This document shows positions 41,228 to 50,376 of a DNA stretch of 64,000 nt, piece by piece. The number at the start of each line of letters is the position of its first letter. Position 1 is the first letter of the stretch. The position numbers and the translations under genes were made by a program. The DNA is from Bog-375 sp049587755 (GTDB lineage: Bacteria; Acidobacteriota; Terriglobia; Bryobacterales; Bryobacteraceae), in NCBI GenBank assembly GCA_049587755.1, contig JBAVEN010000111.1, positions 62,001-126,000 on the forward strand, written 5' to 3'. The notes under the pieces are model-generated. The model worked only from the letters and a program-made list of their open reading frames with translations. It was not told where the DNA came from and did not search any database.

Positions 41228-41503
41228 TCCGCATCCCCAAAAACTCGACTGGCGCGTGGGCTACGTGCGCCCTTTCCAAAGCTCATTCAGCCATTCTGGG
41301 CTGAGCTTCAGCGCGCCCGCGCCGGGCCGGGCGTGCCCGTCCCCTACAGATCCTGGTAGGACGATGTAGGGGCGAGGCATGCCTCGCCCTCGAGTCAGCG
41401 CAGCCCAACGTCATCATAATTGCGAAATGGCCTACGAAGGTGCGTGCGCCCCTTGTTTGGGCGGCCGTCTCCATCCTAAAATCGGACAGGAGGGTCCGAT
41501 TGA
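41228..41503. other. Intergenic region with palindromic repeat
   Basis: 276 bases between rpmB and the CoA-binding gene, holding the GGGCGAGGCATGCCTCGCCC palindrome. No gene supported. Confidence 0.4.
41370..41389. repeat. REP-like palindrome GGGCGAGGCATGCCTCGCCC
   Basis: A perfect 20-bp palindrome preceded by GTAG. An identical palindrome in opposite context (followed by CCTAC) is at 52399-52418. Typical of dispersed extragenic palindromes. Confidence 0.7.
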
Positions 41504-41983
41504 ATGGCTTCGATGGAACGGATCGAGGATTTCCTGAGCCAGAAGCGGCTGGCGTTCGTCGGTGTCTCACGGCAGCCGAAGGACTATTCGCGGGCGCTGT
41601 TTCGCGAGTTCGGCGCGCGCGGCTATGACGCGGTTCCGGTCAACCCAGCCGCCGGTGAAATCGAGGGGCGCCGCTCGTTTGCCCGAGTGCAGGATATCGA
41701 CCCGGTTCCCGATGGCGTGGTGTTGTTGACCTCGCCCGCGGTGACCGAGGCGGTGGTCGGCGATTGCATCCAGGCCGGCATCAAGCGCATCTGGATGTGC
41801 CGCACGGGCGGCAAAGGCGCGGTCAGTGCGAAGGCTGTTGGCGAATGCGAAGCGCATGGGATCTCCGTGATTCCGGGCGAGTGCCCCTTCATGTTTCTCA
41901 AAGGCGATTACCAGCAGGGCGGCGGATGGGTGCATCGCTTCCACGGCTTCCTGAAGAAGATCACTGGCTCTTACCCAAACTGA
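41504..41983 (+). CDS. CoA-binding domain protein (YccU-like)
   Basis: A 159-residue stand-alone CoA-binding domain: LAFVGVSRQPKDYSRALFRE (Rossmann loop, about 15-34), VPVNPAAGEIEGRRSF, VVLLTSPAVTEAVVGDCIQA and RIWMCRTGGKGAVSAKAVGE, ending ISVIPGECPFMFL. This family binds CoA or related cofactors; physiological role is not settled. AGGAGG lies about 10 bases before ATG 41504; ATG 41513 (MERIED) is an alternative. Confidence 0.88.
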   Translation: MASMERIEDFLSQKRLAFVGVSRQPKDYSRALFREFGARGYDAVPVNPAAGEIEGRRSFARVQDIDPVPDGVVLLTSPAVTEAVVGDCIQAGIKRIWMCRTGGKGAVSAKAVGECEAHGISVIPGECPFMFLKGDYQQGGGWVHRFHGFLKKITGSYPN

Positions 41984-42104
41984 TTTCCAAACCAGGATAT
42001 AAGCCGCTCCATCGGCCCGCCAACCTGCTTGACAGTCGCGGTTCGGAACGCATCGAAGCCGCCACCCTGAGGGAGCGGTTGGCACAGACACTCAGATCTG
42101 GGTT

Positions 42105-42545
42105 TCAGTTCAGCTCGCGCAGCACGCGGTCGAGGATCGCCGGCATCGAGGCGGCAAGCGCCGGCGAAAGACCGGTCTGCACGTTAGCGCAGGGTACGGA
42201 AATGCCCAACAGCGTTATGGGAGCTTTTACAGTCATGCGAAGCAATTGGATCGCCTGCACTGCGGAAATGCAGTGAGCGTTGTCCTGGCGGTCGTCGAGC
42301 CCAGCAGAAGCGTCCACTGCCCAGATGGTGCCGGGCTCAGCATCGTCCTGCAGGGCGTCGACCACGATCACGCGGCAGCGCCCTTCCATTCGATCCGCAT
42401 AACGCAGCAGGTCGGTTCCGCCGCAAACCACCTCGGCATCGGCAGGCAGTCTCGGGTCGCCGGACAGGCGCTCCGCGGCGTGCCAGCCGATTCCCTCATC
42501 GCCCATCAGAGGATTGCCGAGGCCGATGACAAGCAGCGGCTTCAT
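42105..42545 (-). CDS. [NiFe]-hydrogenase maturation endopeptidase
   Basis: Clips the C-terminal tail of the large subunit after nickel insertion. The 146-residue product has the HyaD/HycI pattern: VIGLGNPLMGDEGIGWHAAE (Glu of GDEG is a nickel-sensing residue, about 6-25) and VVDALQD (Asp ligand), with ITLLGISVPCANVQTGLSPA near the end. ATG 42545 overlaps the large-subunit stop (ATGA), so it is translated with its substrate. The large subunit ends DPCISCSVHLLHRR, a short tail after the last Cys, consistent with processing. Confidence 0.92.
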   Translation of the reverse strand: MKPLLVIGLGNPLMGDEGIGWHAAERLSGDPRLPADAEVVCGGTDLLRYADRMEGRCRVIVVDALQDDAEPGTIWAVDASAGLDDRQDNAHCISAVQAIQLLRMTVKAPITLLGISVPCANVQTGLSPALAASMPAILDRVLRELN

Positions 42546-43834
42546 CGCCTGTGCAGCAGGTGCACCGAACAGGAGATGCACGGATCGTAAGCGCGGGCGA
42601 TCATTTGCAACTTTCTCGAAAGGACGGCCTCGTCGCGCTCCGCGCTTTGCTCTACGGCCTTGCGAAAGTGCATCTCCATGCTGGCGGCGTTGAGAGCGGT
42701 CGGCGTGATGACGTCGGCTGCGGTAATGCGGCCCTCCGCGTCATAGGTGTAACTGTGAATCAGCAGGCCGCGCGGAGCTTCCGTAACGGCCGTGCCGGTG
42801 CCGGCGCGCGGATAAACCGGAACGGGAGGCTCGTCTTTGACGCCCTCCCGCAGAAGCTGTTCGATGATCTCCAGGGCCCGCTCCACGTCGTTGATCAACT
42901 CCAGCGCCTGGGCCTTGTTGTTGTCCATCGGATTGTCGGCGGGCAACTGTAGCTTGAGCCGCTTCTTGGCTACCGCCAGCTTGCCGGTAAGACGCCGCGG
43001 ATTCACCGTCAGCCGGGCGAGCGATCCGACCATGAAGGGTTTCTCGCGGAAGGTGCTGTGCTTGGCATGAGAGTGCGGCACGGCACGCTCGTTGGTGAGC
43101 GTTTTGTACTGGGCGGCGTGCACGATCGCCCGGCTGCCATCGGATACGGCCATCACTTCGTCGCCAGTGTAGTAACTATCCAGGCCCGGCGAGCGAAGAG
43201 CGGCGTAGACGGTATCGCAATGGCAGAAATCCGCCGCCGGAAGCGACGCCATCAGATCCATGGCGGCGTCCGAGTCGGTCACGCCTTGCATCAGCGCGCT
43301 GCGCAACTCGATCAACTGTTCGACCGCCGGCGCTTTGCCAAAACCTCCCGGCACGGCATTGACGGGATGGATGGCACGCCCGCCGATGGTCTCCTGGATC
43401 AGGTTGCCGAGCTTTTTGAGGCGCAGGCCGAGCAGGACGACGGCCGGCTTGTCGGCGGAAAGAGCAATCGCGCTCGGATAATTCAGGTAATCGGGCACCG
43501 CCAGCAAAAAGAGGTGCAGCGCGTGGCTTTCAATGCTTTCGCCGCGGAACATGAGCTCGCGCAGCAAGTCCGTCTGCGGACTGACGCGCATCGCAAACGC
43601 GGTCTCAGTGGCCTTCAGCGAGGTCAGCGCATGCGCTACCGAGCAGATGGCGCAGATCCGCGACAGCACCGGCGACACTTCGTCGAAGCGCTTCCCGCGA
43701 ACCAGCGGTTCTAGGAGCCGGGCGCCCTCAAACACGTCGAAGTGCACGCTGCCGACCGTGTCGCCTTCCACTTCCACGGTGATGCCGCCGTGGCCCTCCA
43801 CGCGCGCCAGATGGTCGATGACGATTTTGCTCAT
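42542..43834 (-). CDS. [NiFe]-hydrogenase large (alpha) subunit, group 3b-type
   Basis: Catalytic subunit carrying the NiFe(CN)2CO site. The 430-residue product starts MSKIVIDHLARVEGHGG and holds both Cys pairs: RICAICSVAHALTS (CxxC, about 62-65) and DPCISCSVHLL near the C-terminus. The first pair has Ala where many enzymes have Gly (RxCGxC). Order in the cluster (beta, gamma, delta, alpha) matches HydBGDA sulfhydrogenases, which couple H2 and NAD(P)H in the cytoplasm. ATG 43834 overlaps the small-subunit stop. Confidence 0.94.
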   Translation of the reverse strand: MSKIVIDHLARVEGHGGITVEVEGDTVGSVHFDVFEGARLLEPLVRGKRFDEVSPVLSRICAICSVAHALTSLKATETAFAMRVSPQTDLLRELMFRGESIESHALHLFLLAVPDYLNYPSAIALSADKPAVVLLGLRLKKLGNLIQETIGGRAIHPVNAVPGGFGKAPAVEQLIELRSALMQGVTDSDAAMDLMASLPAADFCHCDTVYAALRSPGLDSYYTGDEVMAVSDGSRAIVHAAQYKTLTNERAVPHSHAKHSTFREKPFMVGSLARLTVNPRRLTGKLAVAKKRLKLQLPADNPMDNNKAQALELINDVERALEIIEQLLREGVKDEPPVPVYPRAGTGTAVTEAPRGLLIHSYTYDAEGRITAADVITPTALNAASMEMHFRKAVEQSAERDEAVLSRKLQMIARAYDPCISCSVHLLHRR

Positions 43835-44577
43835 TGCGCCGCTCCTTCGGGTGCGAAGGTCCGTAAGCGGGCGGCGACCGATTGCCGGTCGAAGCCCTTC
43901 TCCGCCAGCATCGCGGTCAGCGACCCTGGATTGGCGTCGCCCACCGGTCCGCGGCAACCCACGCATGGCACCCGCAGATCCGGGCAGCGCGCCTTGCAGC
44001 CGGCAGCGGTGATCGGTCCGCAGCAGAGTTTTCCGTGATCCGTCAACAGGCAGTTGTTCTCCTGCATACGGCACTCGGTGCATACCGGATAGTTGGGATA
44101 AACGGGGGCGTCGCCGTTCAGCAGATTGGCGATGGCGGCCAGAAAATGGTCCTTTTCAATGGGGCAGCCGGTGATATTGAGATCCACCTTCACCACCTCG
44201 CGCAGCGCTTGGGCGGGCTGCGAATCGTAGCTCAGCCCGGGCTCGCCGTATACTTCTTCGAGCAGCTTCCGGCGGTCGGCGCCGCGGTCCATGGCCGCCA
44301 CTCCTCCCCACACGGCGCAGGTTCCCAGCGCCACCAGCGTCTTGGCACGCTGGCGAACCGCGCGCAGCCGGTCGGCATCCCGCTGGCTGACTACGGCGCC
44401 CTCCACCAAGGCCACGTCCAGCGCGCAAGCGGTGTCGTTTTCCGAAGACGCCATCAGAAACTCGCGGACATCGATCAACGCGACCAGGTCCAGGAGACGG
44501 TCTTCGCAGTTCAGGATCACTAGTTGGTCGCCCGCGCAACCGGTGAGCCCGAATATCCCTACAGTAGGCTTGTTCAT
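43831..44577 (-). CDS. [NiFe]-hydrogenase small (delta) subunit, group 3b-type
   Basis: FeS subunit that passes electrons from the NiFe site. The 248-residue product has GLTGCAGDQLVILNCEDRLL (about 10-29), VALGTCAVWGG, ITGCPIEKDHF, and the Cys-rich C-terminus YPVCTECRMQENNCLLTDHG, CCGPITAAGCKARCPDLRVP and CVGCRGP, as in HydD. In the first motif Asp occupies the place of the second proximal-cluster Cys (TSCYGCQ in Pyrococcus HydD). No Tat signal, so cytoplasmic. It overlaps gamma upstream and alpha downstream. Confidence 0.93.
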   Translation of the reverse strand: MNKPTVGIFGLTGCAGDQLVILNCEDRLLDLVALIDVREFLMASSENDTACALDVALVEGAVVSQRDADRLRAVRQRAKTLVALGTCAVWGGVAAMDRGADRRKLLEEVYGEPGLSYDSQPAQALREVVKVDLNITGCPIEKDHFLAAIANLLNGDAPVYPNYPVCTECRMQENNCLLTDHGKLCCGPITAAGCKARCPDLRVPCVGCRGPVGDANPGSLTAMLAEKGFDRQSVAARLRTFAPEGAAQ

Positions 44578-45449
44578 CAGATCATCTCCGGGAGGTTGAT
44601 CGCATCCCAGTAGGTGAAAATCGGGCCCTGCAAGCAGGTGTACTTGTACCCGATGCTGCAGTGGCCGCACTTGCCGATGCCACATTTCATGCGGCGTTCG
44701 AGCGACATCAGAATCCGGTTCTTGGGAAGACCGAGCTCGAGCAGGCGCTGCAGAATGAATTTGTAGACCACCGGCGGACCGCACACACTGGCATAAGTGT
44801 GGAGCGGTTCGATCTTGGCGTAGTCGAAGAGAGTGGGGAGCAGGCCGATGTGGTTCTTCCAGCCGCCCGAAGAATCCGCGTCCACCGTGAGGAGGCAGTT
44901 CATATCCGTTCGATCCACCAGGGCCAGCAGTTCCTCGCGGAACAACATGTCGTCCGGCCGCTTGGTGCCATACATCAAGATGATGTTGTTGAACTTGTCG
45001 CGGTGGTCGAGCGCGTACCACAGCAACGACCGTAAGGGCGCCATCCCCAGCCCTCCGGCCGCCAGCAGCAGGTCATTGCCTTGCATTTCCGGGATGGGGT
45101 AGCCGTTGCCATAAGGGCCGCGCACTCCCACCACATCGTTCGTGTGCAGGCGGTAGAGGGCGTTGGTGACGCGTCCCACGCGGCGCACGCAGAGCTCCAA
45201 AACCTCCGGACGCGAGGGAGAAGAGGAAATGGAAATCGGGATCTCGCCGGCGCCGGGAACGCTCAGCATGATGAACTGGCCGGGCTGGTGGCGAAAGGAA
45301 TGTGCCAGGTCGTCTTCCAGGAAGCGCAGCGTGAAGAGGTAATTGTTCTCCACCATTTTGTAAATGCGCACGATTCGCGCCATGTTCGGCTGGTATGGAT
45401 TACCGCTGACGATTGGGTGGTAAGTGGCGACGTCATCGGCTAGCAACAT
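44577..45449 (-). CDS. Hydrogenase gamma subunit (FAD/NAD(P)-binding oxidoreductase)
   Basis: A 290-residue ferredoxin-reductase-like diaphorase subunit (HydG type). The FAD part has SFRHQPGQFIMLSVPGAGEI and PISISSSPSRPEVLELCVRR; the NAD(P) part has LLLAAGGLGMAPLRSLLWYA and YGTKRPDDMLFREELL; the C-terminus binds a 2Fe-2S cluster in MKCGIGKCGHCSIGYKYTCL. It transfers electrons between the FeS chain and NAD(P). ATG 45449 overlaps the beta-subunit end by 17 bases. Confidence 0.92.
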   Translation of the reverse strand: MLLADDVATYHPIVSGNPYQPNMARIVRIYKMVENNYLFTLRFLEDDLAHSFRHQPGQFIMLSVPGAGEIPISISSSPSRPEVLELCVRRVGRVTNALYRLHTNDVVGVRGPYGNGYPIPEMQGNDLLLAAGGLGMAPLRSLLWYALDHRDKFNNIILMYGTKRPDDMLFREELLALVDRTDMNCLLTVDADSSGGWKNHIGLLPTLFDYAKIEPLHTYASVCGPPVVYKFILQRLLELGLPKNRILMSLERRMKCGIGKCGHCSIGYKYTCLQGPIFTYWDAINLPEMI

Positions 45450-46467
45450 CTTGCACCCTCCGCAGGCGTTCGATTACCTGCACCGCGTCGATGCCGACGG
45501 GGCACGCCGTGGCGCAGCGCCCGCAACCCACGCAACTGGGCCGCCCGTACTCGGCTACGAAGCCGCGCTGCTTGTGGTAGAAACGGAACTTGATGCGGCT
45601 GGCGCGCGGGCCGCGGAAATTTTCGCCGCTCGCCACCAGCGCGTGGTCCTCAAAAAGGCAGGAGTCCCAGGAGCGCGTCCGTTTTCCGGCGCGCGAGCCC
45701 AGTTCCACATCGTCGTTGACGTCGTAGCAGTAGCAGGTGGGACATACCATGCTGCAACTGCCGCATGACAGACACTTGGCGCCCAACTCTTCCCAGATCT
45801 CGCTCTGGTATTCCATCTCGAAGATCTCAGGGAGGTCGCGGATCTCGACGTCGAGCTGAAACGCGCGCCGCTTGTTCCGCGAGCGCCGCTTGTATTCATC
45901 GATATCGGCCGCATCCACCGCCTCGAACAAGTTGCCGGTGGCCAGCACCATGTCGTCGCCCAGCGCGGTGCCTACCAAGGCCTGGTAGTAGTCGCCCGTG
46001 TCGTAGAAGAAAAGATCGAAACCGTGATCGACGAAATCGGCCCGCATGGACCGGCAAAAGCACTGCTTGTCCGGAGTACAATCGATGCCGATGATGGCGA
46101 TATTTCTGCGCCGCGCCTGGTAATAGGGATCGTTATATTTCCCGGCGAAAACGCGATCCAGGATGTTTAGGGAATAGACGTCGCAGGCATGAAGGCCGAA
46201 AAGGATGATCCGTTGATTCAGGCCGTCCGTGCTGGGTAGAAACCCTTCGCCCGGCCGGTAACGGAACAAGGTTTCCCGCGGTGGAAGAAAATATTTCTTG
46301 GGAGGCAAAATGGTGCGGTCATAGTCCAGGCGTGCCTCCGCCCACCTGGTTAGTCTCTTGAAAACGTATCTGCCGTCCTGTTCGACGGGCGCATGTAACT
46401 CACCGAACTGTTGGACGACCGATGCGAAGAGATCGAGCTTCTCTTTGCGAAGCCTGAGAATCTTCAC
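45433..46467 (-). CDS. Hydrogenase beta subunit (4Fe-4S ferredoxin-type, HydB)
   Basis: A 344-residue FeS protein of the HydB/ShyB (sulfhydrogenase beta) type. The N-terminal part (LPPKKYFLPPRETLFRYRPG; GLHACDVYSLNILDRVFAGK; GIDCTPDKQCFCRSM) is the family's scaffold; two 4Fe-4S sites are in CLSCGSCSMVCPTCYCYDV and PSCVGCGRCATACPVGID. GTG 46467 is used: AAGGAGG lies 5 bases upstream. It is the first structural gene of the operon beta-gamma-delta-alpha-endopeptidase, preceded on the same strand by hypF. Confidence 0.92.
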   Translation of the reverse strand: MKILRLRKEKLDLFASVVQQFGELHAPVEQDGRYVFKRLTRWAEARLDYDRTILPPKKYFLPPRETLFRYRPGEGFLPSTDGLNQRIILFGLHACDVYSLNILDRVFAGKYNDPYYQARRRNIAIIGIDCTPDKQCFCRSMRADFVDHGFDLFFYDTGDYYQALVGTALGDDMVLATGNLFEAVDAADIDEYKRRSRNKRRAFQLDVEIRDLPEIFEMEYQSEIWEELGAKCLSCGSCSMVCPTCYCYDVNDDVELGSRAGKRTRSWDSCLFEDHALVASGENFRGPRASRIKFRFYHKQRGFVAEYGRPSCVGCGRCATACPVGIDAVQVIERLRRVQDVASR

Positions 46468-46541
46468 CGTAGCCTCCTTGGCTTCCGGAACCCTATTAAA
46501 GAGTATAGGATATGAATGTCTTGAAACGGAACGCGCCGCGG

Positions 46542-48782
46542 TTACCACCCTTCGCGCAAGAGGCTGCTGGCGATTGCAGCCTGGCCCAGAGACAGGCCGC
46601 CATCGTTAGGTGGAACCTCGGCGTGCAGGAACACATGAAAACCGGCCGCACGCAGTTGTTGCGTGGCGCGGGCCAGCAGATAGGCGTTCTGGAACGTGCC
46701 GCCGGAGAGACACACGTTGGTCAGCCCGTCCTGCGCGCGCAAGCGCCGGCAAGTCTCGGCGATGGCCGCGCTCACCGTGTTGTGGAAGCGAGCCGAACAT
46801 ACCTCCCGCGCACTCCCGTCGCGCACAATGGCGCGAATGGTTTCGCGGAAGTCGATGGTATCGGCGTCAATCGCGTAGGAGTAATGCTCGGCGGTGGCCG
46901 GCGCGGCTACTGCCTCCAGTTCGATGGCCGCCTGACCCTCGTAGGTGGTTTCCAGCCGTATCCCCAGAATCGCCGAAACCGCGTCGAACAACCGGCCGCA
47001 AGACGACGTGTCCACAGTGTTGATGCGGCCGGCGATCATCGCTTCCACGACGCTGCGCTGCGAAACGGGAACCGCCTCCAGCGCCAGCGCGCCGGCAAGG
47101 CCCGCGTCCCTCAGGTAACTCAACGCCGAGCGCCACGGCTGGCGGATGGCGGTGTCGCCGCCGGGCAGCGGAACGTAGCGGAAGTGAAACCGCCGCTCGA
47201 AGGAGAGATAGTCGCAGATCAGAAACTCGCCGCCCCAGATGCGCCCGTCGGTCCCGTAACCGGTGCCATCGAGCGCAACGCCGATCACTTTCTCACGCAA
47301 TCCGTTTTCGGCCATGCAGGCCGCGATGTGGGCGTGATGGTGCTGCACGCCAATCCTCTCGATGCCGGGCATCGCTAAAGCCAGCCGGGTGGTGGTGTAT
47401 TGCGGGTGCAGGTCGTGGGCAACGGCGCGCGGCTCCACGCGAAAAAAGCGCTTCATGTGCGCCAGCGTTTCCTCAAAGAATTCCAGCGCCTCCAGGTTCT
47501 CCAGGTCGCCGGTGTGCTGGCTGAGGATGGCGTGGTGTTCCTTGGTCAGGCAGAAGGTGTTCTTGAGGTCGCCGCCGCAGGCGAGGACCTCCTGGGCGGG
47601 AAACCCCAGCTCGATGGGGCGCGGCGTGTAACCGCGCGAGCGTCGCAGGAGACGATTCCGTCCTTCGAAGACGCGCACCACGGAATCGTCCACGCGTGTT
47701 TGGATGGTGCGATTGTGCAGCAGAAAATAATCGGCCAGCGGGTGCAGACGCGCCGCCACTTCCTGGTTGCGAAACGCGATCGGCTCCTCGCTGATGTTGG
47801 CCGAAGTCATCACCAGCGCGTCGAACTCGCCGCCTTCGAAGAGCAGGTGATGCAGAGGCGTGTAGGGGAGCATCACACCCAGCGTGGGAACTCCTGGCGC
47901 CACCTCGGTCGAAATGCGGCTCCCCGGCCGGCGCGCCAGCAGCACGATGGGCCGGCGGGGTCCGCTCAACGCGGCACGCTCTTCCGGCAGCAGTTCGCAG
48001 AATTCGGCAATCTTCTCGAGGTTGGCGGCCATCAGCGCAAACGGCTTCCCGGAGCGAAGCTTGCGCTGGCGCAACCGCCGCAGGGCGCTGTCATTGGAGG
48101 CGTCGCAAGCCAGGTGAAAACCGCCCAGGCCTTTGATCGCGAGGATCGCGCCGCCTTTCAGCAGCTTCCGTGTCTGGTCGATGGCCTCGGTGCGGCGGGC
48201 CAGCACCCGCTCTCGGTCCCAAAGTTCCGCCCAAGGGCCGCAGGCAGGACAGGCGTTGGGCTGCGCGTGGAATCGCCGGTTGCCCGGATCGTGGTATTCA
48301 CGCTCGCAGGCCGGGCACTGGCGAAACTCGGCCATGGTGGTGTGCGGCCGGTCGTACGGAATCTCCTGGATGATGGTGTAGCGCGGTCCGCAGTTGGTGC
48401 AATTGGTGAAGGGGTACCGATAGCGGCGGTTGGCGGGGTCGCGCAGATCTGCCAGGCAGTCTTGACAAGTGGCGATGTCCGGCGGAACGAGCACGAATTG
48501 GCCCTCGACATCCTGCGAGTCACGGATCGTGAATTCCCGGTAGCCAATCGTTTCGAGCTCCTCCACGCGGATTTGGTCGAGCTGGGCCAAGGGCGGAGCT
48601 CCGGTACGCAGCTCGGCCTCAAAGAGCGCCAGTGCCTCTTCCGGGCCTTCCACTTCGATGGTGACGCCGAGCGTGGAGTTGAAAACGTAGCCGCAAAGGC
48701 CGTGGCGTTGCGCGAGTTGGTACACCCAGGGCCGGAAGCCCACGCCTTGCACGATGCCGCTGATCTGAAACTTACGCCGCAA
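46542..48782 (-). CDS. hypF: Carbamoyltransferase HypF
   Basis: HypF makes carbamoyl-adenylate and loads HypE for CN ligand synthesis. The 746-residue product has the acylphosphatase domain (SGIVQGVGFRPWVYQLAQRH, about 8-27), two zinc fingers (CQDCLADLRDP, CTNCGPRYTI, CPACEREYHD, CPACGPWAEL), the YrdC domain (GGAILAIKGLGGFHLACDAS) and the Kae1-like domain with VQHHHAHIAACMAENGL and CLSGGTFQNAYL. TTG 48782 begins the acylphosphatase domain and has a TATTGT box 7 bases before it. It precedes the hydrogenase genes by 74 bases on the same strand. Confidence 0.96.
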   Translation of the reverse strand: MRRKFQISGIVQGVGFRPWVYQLAQRHGLCGYVFNSTLGVTIEVEGPEEALALFEAELRTGAPPLAQLDQIRVEELETIGYREFTIRDSQDVEGQFVLVPPDIATCQDCLADLRDPANRRYRYPFTNCTNCGPRYTIIQEIPYDRPHTTMAEFRQCPACEREYHDPGNRRFHAQPNACPACGPWAELWDRERVLARRTEAIDQTRKLLKGGAILAIKGLGGFHLACDASNDSALRRLRQRKLRSGKPFALMAANLEKIAEFCELLPEERAALSGPRRPIVLLARRPGSRISTEVAPGVPTLGVMLPYTPLHHLLFEGGEFDALVMTSANISEEPIAFRNQEVAARLHPLADYFLLHNRTIQTRVDDSVVRVFEGRNRLLRRSRGYTPRPIELGFPAQEVLACGGDLKNTFCLTKEHHAILSQHTGDLENLEALEFFEETLAHMKRFFRVEPRAVAHDLHPQYTTTRLALAMPGIERIGVQHHHAHIAACMAENGLREKVIGVALDGTGYGTDGRIWGGEFLICDYLSFERRFHFRYVPLPGGDTAIRQPWRSALSYLRDAGLAGALALEAVPVSQRSVVEAMIAGRINTVDTSSCGRLFDAVSAILGIRLETTYEGQAAIELEAVAAPATAEHYSYAIDADTIDFRETIRAIVRDGSAREVCSARFHNTVSAAIAETCRRLRAQDGLTNVCLSGGTFQNAYLLARATQQLRAAGFHVFLHAEVPPNDGGLSLGQAAIASSLLREGW

Positions 48783-48789
48783 GACAAGA

Positions 48790-48795
48790 ACAATA
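48790..48795 (-). promoter_or_regulatory. Putative -10 box (TATTGT) for leaderless hypF
   Basis: On the minus strand TATTGT is followed by TCTTGTC and the TTG start. No Shine-Dalgarno. Confidence 0.4.
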
Positions 48796-49015
48796 CGGCA
48801 ATCGGGTGGGCGAGAGCAAGCCGCACGCGCATAAATACCGCAGAGGGTTCTGTGATATCGAGCCGGATCGCTGGTTGTGCCACCCCGAAATGAGATAGAC
48901 GCCCACGCAGCCGCTCGACCGCGATATGCTTTGACTAGCGGCTGCGCTGGTGAGGGAAACGCCCCGGGGTGCGGCTGGGAGCATCGAACAGGTCCGGTTC
49001 CGCGGAGAACGCGGT

Positions 49016-49270
49016 ATGTGTCTGGCGATTCCGGGACAGATCGTTGAAGCGCAGGTGACTGGCGGTCTTCGCATGGGCACGGTCCGGTTCGGCGGCGTCA
49101 CCCGGCAGGCCTGTCTCGATTTCGTGCCCGCAGCGCGGTGCGGCGATTACGTCATCGTGCACGTCGGGTCCGCTATCAGCCGCGGGGATGCCGAAGAAGC
49201 CGAGCGCACCTGCCGTCTGCTGGAGGAGACGGGAGCGTTCGAGGAAGCGTTGAGCAGGGAGGGTGGATGA
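49016..49270 (+). CDS. hypC: Hydrogenase maturation chaperone HypC
   Basis: HypC carries the Fe(CN)2CO precursor with HypD and guides it to the large subunit. The 84-residue protein starts MCLAIPGQIVEAQ with the essential Cys2, and has VRFGGVTRQACLDFVPAARC and YVIVHVGSAISRGDAEEAER. GGAG lies about 9 bases before ATG 49016. It opens the hypCDEAB operon, divergent from hypF, and overlaps hypD by 4 bases. Confidence 0.96.
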   Translation: MCLAIPGQIVEAQVTGGLRMGTVRFGGVTRQACLDFVPAARCGDYVIVHVGSAISRGDAEEAERTCRLLEETGAFEEALSREGG

Positions 49271-50376
49271 AGTACCTGGATGAGTATCGCGATCCGGCCT
49301 TGGCCCGGCGCCTGGTGGCGGAAATCCGCCGCACCGTGACGCGGCCGTGGGTGCTGATGGAAATTTGCGGCGGCCAGACGCATACGCTGGTCAAGTATGG
49401 AATCGAGGAAATGCTGGGCTCGGGCGTCGAACTGGTTCACGGTCCGGGATGCCCGGTCTGCGTGACGCCGCTTGAAATTGTCGATAAGGCGATCGCCATC
49501 GCATCGATTCCGGAGGTCATCTTCGTATCTTACGGCGACATGTTGCGCGTTCCCGGCTCGCACACCGACCTGTTCCGGGTGAAGGCCTCCGGCGGCGATG
49601 TCCGCATCGCTTACTCGCCGATGGACGCTTTGCGGCTGGCGCGCCAGAATCCGCAGCGGCCCGTGGTCTTCTTCGCGGTCGGGTTTGAGACCACGGCTCC
49701 GGCCAATGCCATGGCCGTGTGGCAGGCCAAGCGGGAAGGCCTGAGCAACTTCTTCATCCTGGTTTCGCACGTGCTGGTGCCGCCCGCCATTCGCCTGCTG
49801 CTCGAATCCCGCGCCAACCGAGTGCAGGGATTCATTGCCCCCGGGCACGTTTGCACCGTGATGGGCTACGAAGAATACGAGGATCTGGCGGCGCACTACA
49901 AAGTGCCGTTTGTGGTGGGGGGGTTCGAACCGCTCGACCTGCTGGAAGCCATTCTGCTGCTGGTGCGGCAACTGGAAGAGGGCCGCGCGCAAGTGGAGAA
50001 CCAGTATGTGCGGAGCGTGACCCGTAGCGGCAACCAGGCGGCGCGCCGGCGCATGCTGGAGGTGTTCGAGGTGGCGGACCGCAACTGGCGCGGCATCGGC
50101 ATGATCGCCGAGTCCGGCTATAACCTGCGCCCCGAGTACGCCGCGTTCGATGCCGGGAAGGTCTTCGGCGTGGAGGCGATCTCCGCGCCCGAGCCGCCCG
50201 AGTGCATCAGCGCCCTGGTGCTGCAAGGACTGAAAAAGCCGGTCGATTGCCCGGTATTCGGCACAGGCTGCACGCCGGCCACGCCGATGGGAGCGCCGAT
50301 GGTTTCGAGCGAGGGCGCCTGCGCCGCTTATTATTTATACCGGCGCCACACCGCGCCCGCGGGAGCGAAGGATTGA
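49267..50376 (+). CDS. hypD: Hydrogenase maturation protein HypD
   Basis: HypD is the 4Fe-4S scaffold for Fe(CN)2CO assembly. The 369-residue product has MEICGGQTHTLVKYG (about 31-45), HGPGCPVCVTPLEIVDKAI (58-76), FFAVGFETTAPANAMA, FIAPGHVCTVMGYEEY and the C-terminal FGTGCTPATPMGAPMVSSEG, all with the conserved cysteines. ATG 49267 overlaps hypC (ATGA), and its stop overlaps the hypE TTG start. Confidence 0.97.
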   Translation: MKYLDEYRDPALARRLVAEIRRTVTRPWVLMEICGGQTHTLVKYGIEEMLGSGVELVHGPGCPVCVTPLEIVDKAIAIASIPEVIFVSYGDMLRVPGSHTDLFRVKASGGDVRIAYSPMDALRLARQNPQRPVVFFAVGFETTAPANAMAVWQAKREGLSNFFILVSHVLVPPAIRLLLESRANRVQGFIAPGHVCTVMGYEEYEDLAAHYKVPFVVGGFEPLDLLEAILLLVRQLEEGRAQVENQYVRSVTRSGNQAARRRMLEVFEVADRNWRGIGMIAESGYNLRPEYAAFDAGKVFGVEAISAPEPPECISALVLQGLKKPVDCPVFGTGCTPATPMGAPMVSSEGACAAYYLYRRHTAPAGAKD

